A DNA stretch of 9,696 nt from positions 1 to 9,696 of the forward strand of contig CALJGH010000020.1 in assembly GCA_938073925.1 (NCBI GenBank). The letters run 5' to 3'. A program made the position numbers and the translations under genes. Positions 6,385-9,696 of the stretch are shown piece by piece. Within the stretch, counting starts at the first letter, position 1; every line of letters begins with the position of its first letter. This stretch comes from an uncultured Nitrospinaceae bacterium. Lineage in GTDB: Bacteria; Nitrospinota; Nitrospinia; Nitrospinales; VA-1. A model generated the notes under the pieces. That model ran no database searches, was not told the origin of the DNA, and worked only from the letters and a program-made list of their open reading frames with translations.

Positions 6385-7929
6385 TTAATGCTTGAAATGG
6401 CGGGTGCCAGTAAAAACCATGGCGATATTGTGCTCGTTAGCGGCCTGCAAAACTTCTTTATCGCGAATGGAACCGCCTGGGGAAATAATAGCTGAAATTC
6501 CATTCTTCGCAGCTTCATCGACAGAATCCCTGAAGGGAAAAAATGCATCAGAAGCCATGACCGCGCCGGAAAGCGATTTCCGGGCTTTTTCGACTGCAAC
6601 CCGAGCAGAGTCAACCCGACTCATTTGGCCCGCACCGATTCCTAGAATCTCTTTATCTTTTGCATAAATGATGGCATTGGATTTTACATGTTTTGCCACC
6701 AGCCAAGCAAACTTCATGTCTTCCATTTCCCGGGCATCGGGATCTCGATCACTGACAATTTTTAACTGGTCTTCAACATAGTTTAGATAGTCCTGACTCT
6801 GGACCAATAGTCCACCGCCAATTCGTTTCAGGTCGAATCGTTGGTCTTCTACATTCGATACTTCACCCGGCATTTGCATCAGACGAATATTTTTCTTTGC
6901 AGAAAATAATTTTATCGCTTCCGGGTCGAAACCGGGTGCTACCACAGCCTCTACAAAGTTTTTGAGGATCTCTTCCGCCGTCTTAACGGTGACAGGTTGA
7001 TTGAATCCTAAAACACCTCCAAATGCGGAAGTAGGGTCCACCTCTCTTGCCAAAATAAAAGTTTTTAACTGGTCGTCTCCCAGTGCAACTCCGCAAGGGT
7101 TCGTATGCTTAATAATAACAACCGCTCCTGAATCCATCTCCCGCACCAATTCCCAAGCCGCGTTTAAATCAATAAAGTTATTGAAAGACAACTCTTTGCC
7201 CTGCAACTGCACGGCCGAAACAATATCGGTTTTTAGCGGGTGGCTCTCTCTATACAAAGCAGCCGACTGGTGAGGATTTTCCCCATAGCGTAAATCTTGA
7301 ACTTTTGTATAAGGTTGATTTAAAGAAGGAGGAAAACCCTCTTCCCATTGACCGGATAAAAAAGTAGCGATCAATGAATCGTATCGAGCAGTATGGGCAA
7401 ATGCATCGCGACTCAATCGGCGACGGGTTTTCAGAGAAACGGAGCGTGCTTTCATTTCTTCAAGTATCAGGTCATACTCTTTGGGGTCGACAATAATGGT
7501 AACATCGTTGCAGTTTTTTGCTGAAGAACGAATCATGGCTGGACCGCCAATATCTATATTCTCTATTGCTTCCTCTAAAGTACAGCCTTCCTTCGCTATG
7601 GTTTGTTCAAACGGATAAAGATTTATCACTACCAGATCAATCGGGCGAATACCATGATCTTCCATGGCCTGCATATGCTCAGGGACATCTCTGCGCCCCA
7701 GAATTCCTCCATGCACCCTGGGGTGCAAGGTCTTTATTCTACCATCCATCATTTCTGGAAAACCGGTGTAGTCCGATACCTGAATCACAGGCAGGCCACC
7801 CTTTCTCAAAAGCTCTGCGGTGCCTCCTGTGGAAAGGATTTCTATTCCGAAATTATGCAGTTCCTTGGCAAATTCAAGGACACCTGTTTTATCCGACACA
7901 CTTATCAATGCCCTTTGTATGGGTTTCAT
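6385..7929 (-). CDS. purH: Bifunctional AICAR formyltransferase / IMP cyclohydrolase
   Basis: This 514-residue cytoplasmic enzyme catalyses the last two steps of de novo purine synthesis: formylation of AICAR with 10-formyl-tetrahydrofolate, then ring closure to IMP. Residues 1 to about 145 are the MGS-like cyclohydrolase domain (RALISVSDKTG, STGGTAELL, and MDGRIKTLHPRVHGGIL at 61-77). The remainder is the transformylase domain, with catalytic K274-H275 in KHTNPCG (274-280), RYGENPHQ at 214-221 and the closing SPGGSIRDKEV region. The protein ends TGTRHFKH, the standard C-terminus, and length matches the family, so it is intact. It starts 21 bases after a 58-residue gene on the same strand and has no clear ribosome binding site, suggesting coupling to that gene. 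purD, a frequent neighbour, is not present; a hairpin terminator follows. Confidence 0.97.
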   Translation of the reverse strand: MKPIQRALISVSDKTGVLEFAKELHNFGIEILSTGGTAELLRKGGLPVIQVSDYTGFPEMMDGRIKTLHPRVHGGILGRRDVPEHMQAMEDHGIRPIDLVVINLYPFEQTIAKEGCTLEEAIENIDIGGPAMIRSSAKNCNDVTIIVDPKEYDLILEEMKARSVSLKTRRRLSRDAFAHTARYDSLIATFLSGQWEEGFPPSLNQPYTKVQDLRYGENPHQSAALYRESHPLKTDIVSAVQLQGKELSFNNFIDLNAAWELVREMDSGAVVIIKHTNPCGVALGDDQLKTFILAREVDPTSAFGGVLGFNQPVTVKTAEEILKNFVEAVVAPGFDPEAIKLFSAKKNIRLMQMPGEVSNVEDQRFDLKRIGGGLLVQSQDYLNYVEDQLKIVSDRDPDAREMEDMKFAWLVAKHVKSNAIIYAKDKEILGIGAGQMSRVDSARVAVEKARKSLSGAVMASDAFFPFRDSVDEAAKNGISAIISPGGSIRDKEVLQAANEHNIAMVFTGTRHFKH

Positions 7930-7950
7930 TTTTTTGGGAAGTATAATTTG

Positions 7951-8127
7951 TTACTGGGGAAGTTTTTTCTTCTCAACGGGTCCCTTGGTAATCAGAAATT
8001 CCGGGGTCAACGCATCAATCAATTTTAAAGACCATACAGGAAAAGACCCATACGATTCCATCAGCCCAAGCTCTTCCTTTTGTACAGGAGCATCAGGAAT
8101 ATCTTTTTTTTGGTCAGCATCGATCAT
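7951..8127 (-). CDS. Small 58-residue protein of unknown function, upstream of purH
   Basis: I do not recognise this gene. The sequence begins MIDADQKKDIPDAPVQKEEL, continues through an aromatic/hydrophobic stretch (YGSFPVWSLKLIDALTPEFLI, residues 26-46 overall) and ends in a basic tail (KGPVEKKKLPQ). It has no cysteine, no signal peptide and no convincing transmembrane helix. Evidence that it is real: AAGGTG (8139-8134) sits six bases upstream of the ATG at 8127; it lies on the purH strand 21 bases before purH; and no other gene occupies this stretch. A GTG at 8136 would add three residues but overlaps the ribosome binding site. It may be a leader gene that sets purH translation or an independent small protein. 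Without homologues this stays open. Confidence 0.6.
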   Translation of the reverse strand: MIDADQKKDIPDAPVQKEELGLMESYGSFPVWSLKLIDALTPEFLITKGPVEKKKLPQ

Positions 8128-8184
8128 AAAGTACACCTTGCCTTAAATTTACAGATTCTGAAATCGGGAACGATTGAAGGCCGA

Positions 8185-8212
8185 AGTCTACACTTTTTCC
8201 ATCACTTTTCAA
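8185..8212 (-). promoter_or_regulatory. Candidate promoter for the small gene and purH
   Basis: On the minus strand TTGAAA (8212-8207) and TAGACT (8190-8185) are 16 bases apart, about 60 bases upstream of the small gene. Both are partial matches to the sigma-70 consensus (four of six for each). It is the best pair I see in the 8128-8310 stretch, which otherwise holds no gene. No PurR-like operator is obvious. Confidence 0.33.
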
Positions 8213-8241
8213 ATAAAAATCCCACCACCACTCGGCGTGGG
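8211..8241 (-). terminator. Possible terminator downstream of the decayed tag gene
   Basis: On the minus strand CCCAC (8241-8237) can pair with GTGGG (8225-8221), and the T-rich ATTTTTATTT (8220-8211) follows directly. It lies about 70 bases past the ancestral tag stop. The stem is short and the loop is long, so this is tentative. A second inverted repeat, CTAACC/GGTTAG at 8266-8282, lies between the two. Confidence 0.4.
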
Positions 8242-8310
8242 GCAAAGGGGTCTATTTCCATAAAGCTAACCATTTCGGTTAGGTTTTCTAAATATTTCGT
8301 ACACATTTCA

Positions 8311-8838
8311 TCAAGGCGTAGCCTTGTATCTGAAACAGTCTGTTTGTGATCGTTCACCATGCCTGTTGCCTGCATAAAGGCGCAGCAGATGGTTGAGCCG
8401 ATAAATTTGAATCCGCGTTTTTTTAAATCTTTGCTCATGGCATCGAATTCTTTTGTAGTCGCTGGAACTTGATCCATCGATTTCCATTTATTTTTTAGAG
8501 TCTTCCCTACTATAAAACACCAGCTATATTTATTGAAGCTACCAAACTCCTTTTGCACTTCTAAAAATGCTTTGGCATTGGTGACCGAAGCGGGTACCTT
8601 CAAACGATTACGCACTATCCCCAGGTCTTGCAGGATTTTCTGCTGTTTGGCATCATCGAACTTTGCAACTTTTTTGGGATCGTGACCCAGCTAAGCCCCA
8701 CTTGCGCACCCTCTAAATAAGAAACTCGAATAATATTTTATCATCATGAACGGGAACATCCCATTCTTCATCGTGATACTTAACATCCAGCTCCGTGGGT
8801 TTGGAATTATGCCCGACCCATGCGCATCGTTTAATCAT
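8311..8838 (-). pseudogene. tag: Decayed DNA-3-methyladenine glycosylase I
   Basis: Tag removes 3-methyladenine from alkylated DNA. Its sequence is recoverable only across three reading frames. Segment 1 starts at the ATG at 8838: MIKRCAWVGHNSK...KYHDEEWDVP...ILFEFLI, carrying zinc-ligand candidates C5 and H22. It hits a TAG at 8715-8713. One base further on, the frame reads LEGAQVGLSWVTI, the active-site block with the catalytic Glu and Trp, so one base is missing near 8716. At about 8678-8684 that block runs straight into DPKKVAKFDDAKQQKI in a third frame. About 14 residues normally found between them are gone. Segment 3 continues through the DLKKRGFKFIGSTIC block to GMVNDH. A further missing base near 8344 separates it from TDCFRYKATP and a TGA at 8313-8311, which restores the His-x3-Cys zinc pair. 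Gene naming is secure; function is almost certainly lost. Confidence 0.9.
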
Positions 8839-8852
8839 TTAATACAACTGAT

Positions 8853-9208
8853 TTATTCTGACCATATTGCCAATTCATTCCATTTTGGATCAAGAAAATG
8901 GAACCTTTTCCCACCAGGAAATTCATAGATTGGCTTTAAAATTTCCCTCCCGCCTGAATCACCTCTTAGAGCTTTTTATCAAGGTCGCTTGCATAGAGAA
9001 CAACTAGGATACCGCGATTGGATATTTGTTCATCTCCCATCCCATTAAATCCGCCATCAATATTTGCCCCAGAAAAACTGATGTAGTCGGGCCCCCAATC
9101 TGTAAACTCTCATTCAAACGCCTGATGATAGAATTTTTTAGTCTCGGCGTTTTTTACCATAGGGAGCTCAATATAATTGATAGTGTTATTTTTGTTAACG
9201 TTAGCCAT
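8853..9208 (-). pseudogene. Decayed VOC-family (glyoxalase/bleomycin-resistance-like) protein
   Basis: From the ATG at 9208, preceded by an excellent AAGGAG (9220-9215) at six-base spacing, the frame reads MANVNKNNTINYIELPMVKN...KKFYHQAFE and meets TGA at 9112-9110. It resumes in frame as EFTDWGPDYISFSG...GILVVLYASDLDKKL, meets TAA at 8968-8966, resumes as EVIQAGGK, and then shifts frame near 8940-8943. In the shifted frame it reads KPIYEFPGGKRFHFLDP then KWNELAIWSE and ends at TAA 8855-8853. Together this is a complete VOC domain of about 118 residues; the ELAIWSE glutamate is the usual last metal-binding position. The TGA replaces the conserved Trp of the FGWEF motif, the TAA replaces a Glu, and one A is missing from an A-run. 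VOC proteins include glyoxalases, dioxygenases and antibiotic-binding proteins; which type this was cannot be said. The tag remnant starts 14 bases downstream. Confidence 0.88.
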
Positions 9209-9427
9209 AATAAACTCCTTAACCTAAAATAATCTAGTTTGCCCCCTGACTGAGGAAGCAATGTTAGCGTACTAAAGTAAAAGGCTCAGTTGTATTTGTC
9301 GGTTTGACGAGCATTTACTAATTGTCCCTATGCCGAGTAGTAGTGGTTGCTATTAGAGTGAAGAATTTGGTATATTTTACTATTCCAGAATGAATTTAAT
9401 TACCCTTATTTGTCAGGAGACATGACA
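9209..9427. other. Intergenic region between the VOC pseudogene and the ferritin-like gene
   Basis: This gap of 219 bases separates divergent genes, and I see no coding sequence in it. It holds the preserved ribosome binding site of the VOC pseudogene (9215-9220), an imperfect inverted repeat at 9239-9261 (TTGC...GCAA outside, CCT...AGG inside), and a promoter-like pair for the + strand gene described separately. A TTGACG at 9304-9309 is a good -35 hexamer but lacks a well-spaced -10. Confidence 0.5.
9347..9376 (+). promoter_or_regulatory. Candidate promoter for the ferritin-like gene
   Basis: TTGCTA (9347-9352) and TATATT (9371-9376) are 18 bases apart. The -10 matches the consensus at five of six positions and the -35 at four of six. 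The pair lies about 50 bases upstream of the start codon. The evidence is consensus matching only. Confidence 0.4.
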
Positions 9428-9696
9428 ATGTCCAACTCTGCCGCAGCATTGAAAGAAGCTGTTGAATTTGAAAAGAAAGCCCTCGAAAAATATCAGGAAG
9501 CCGCTGCAATGGTTAACCATCAGGAAACTAAGGATACCTTGCAAAAGTTAACCACCGAAAAACAGCAGACGATCGAATCAATGCATTGGATCATAATGGC
9601 AGAAGCCGGTAAGATCGAAACGGAACAGCCCGCTGTACAGGCTGAAGGTGAAGAACCAAAAAGTGGTGCCAGTAAATGTCCATTCTCCGGTGCTCT
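9428..9696 (+). CDS. Small ferritin-like/rubrerythrin-like helical protein (3' truncated by window edge)
   Basis: Eighty-nine residues are visible before the window ends. Residues 5-63 look like one helical hairpin of a ferritin-like domain: helix 1 with E13, E20 and Y22 (AVEFEKKALEKYQEAA), helix 2 with E44 (TLQKLTTEKQQTIESMHWIIMAEAGKIE). Rubrerythrin-type proteins usually show Glu-x2-His in the second helix; here it is E44-x2-Q47, so iron binding is uncertain. A Gln/Glu/Ala/Pro-rich linker leads to SKCPFSGA with C84, a cysteine-proline element whose continuation is off the window. No signal peptide is present. The AGGAG at 9415-9419 is eight bases from the ATG at 9428 but only two from an ATG at 9422, so I prefer 9428. 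The assignment rests on helix pattern rather than a decisive motif. Confidence 0.6.
   Translation, partial: MSNSAAALKEAVEFEKKALEKYQEAAAMVNHQETKDTLQKLTTEKQQTIESMHWIIMAEAGKIETEQPAVQAEGEEPKSGASKCPFSGA

Noticed and set aside
7518..8146. Overlapping + strand ORFs of 108-142 residues opposite purH
   Set aside because: They are antisense to a textbook purH and a plausible small gene, with no motifs or ribosome binding sites.
8266..8282. Inverted repeat CTAACC/GGTTAG as a mobile-element end
   Set aside because: No matching copy elsewhere in the window and no transposase; more likely a minor hairpin past the tag remnant.
8202..8615. A 137-residue minus-strand ORF as a complete gene
   Set aside because: It starts mid-domain of Tag at a GTG that is an internal Val codon (DLGIVRNRL), and its end past NDH is out-of-frame read-through; the true Tag C-terminus is in another frame.
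8746..8928. 60-residue + strand ORF
   Set aside because: It is antisense to the 5' end of the tag remnant and the 3' end of the VOC remnant, with no family resemblance.
9026..9232. 68-residue + strand ORF
   Set aside because: It is antisense to the VOC pseudogene, whose minus-strand translation gives a clear protein family; the + ORF has no ribosome binding site.

Overview
The window looks like chromosomal DNA of a Gram-negative bacterium of moderate to low GC. Exported proteins have Sec-type signal peptides, and there are an ECF sigma/zinc anti-sigma pair, a DUF151 nuclease, a periplasmic M48 protease and a peptidoglycan amidase. The gene set would fit a deltaproteobacterial or Nitrospinota-like marine lineage, but that placement is a guess; no rRNA or lineage marker is present.

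Positions 1-5025 (+ strand). The window opens inside an ECF-type sigma factor whose stop overlaps the start of a small soluble zinc-finger anti-sigma factor (ATGA overlap). A promoter-like sequence precedes a DUF151 bifunctional-nuclease protein, followed by NAD kinase (nadK) and an AmpD/PGRP-type N-acetylmuramoyl-L-alanine amidase. Then come three tightly packed genes: an exported SH3 protein, an exported M48 metalloprotease and a two-helix membrane protein ending in a lone HAMP domain. This last group looks like an envelope-maintenance operon.

Positions 5037-8127 (- strand). Read in transcription order these are a small 58-residue gene of unknown function, purH (last two steps of IMP synthesis), a good hairpin terminator, a single-domain response regulator with a strong ribosome binding site, and a membrane-anchored, highly charged helical protein of unknown function. 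The last of these converges on the HAMP gene, 11 bases away.

Positions 8128-9208 (- strand) hold the main find. There is no intact gene here, but out-of-frame reading shows two adjacent decayed genes: a VOC (glyoxalase-like) protein with two in-frame nonsense codons and a frameshift, and 14 bases downstream a DNA-3-methyladenine glycosylase I (tag) with two one-base frameshifts and an internal deletion. Simple ORF calling reports only a misleading C-terminal tag fragment and antisense ORFs.

Positions 9209-9696. A promoter-bearing gap leads to the start of a + strand ferritin-like helical-hairpin protein that runs off the window.

No tRNA, rRNA, CRISPR array, insertion sequence or clear phage module was seen. 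I did not find a convincing new multi-gene system. The points most worth following up are the decayed VOC-tag pair, the lone HAMP protein beside the SH3/M48 pair, and the response regulator paired with an unknown anchored protein.
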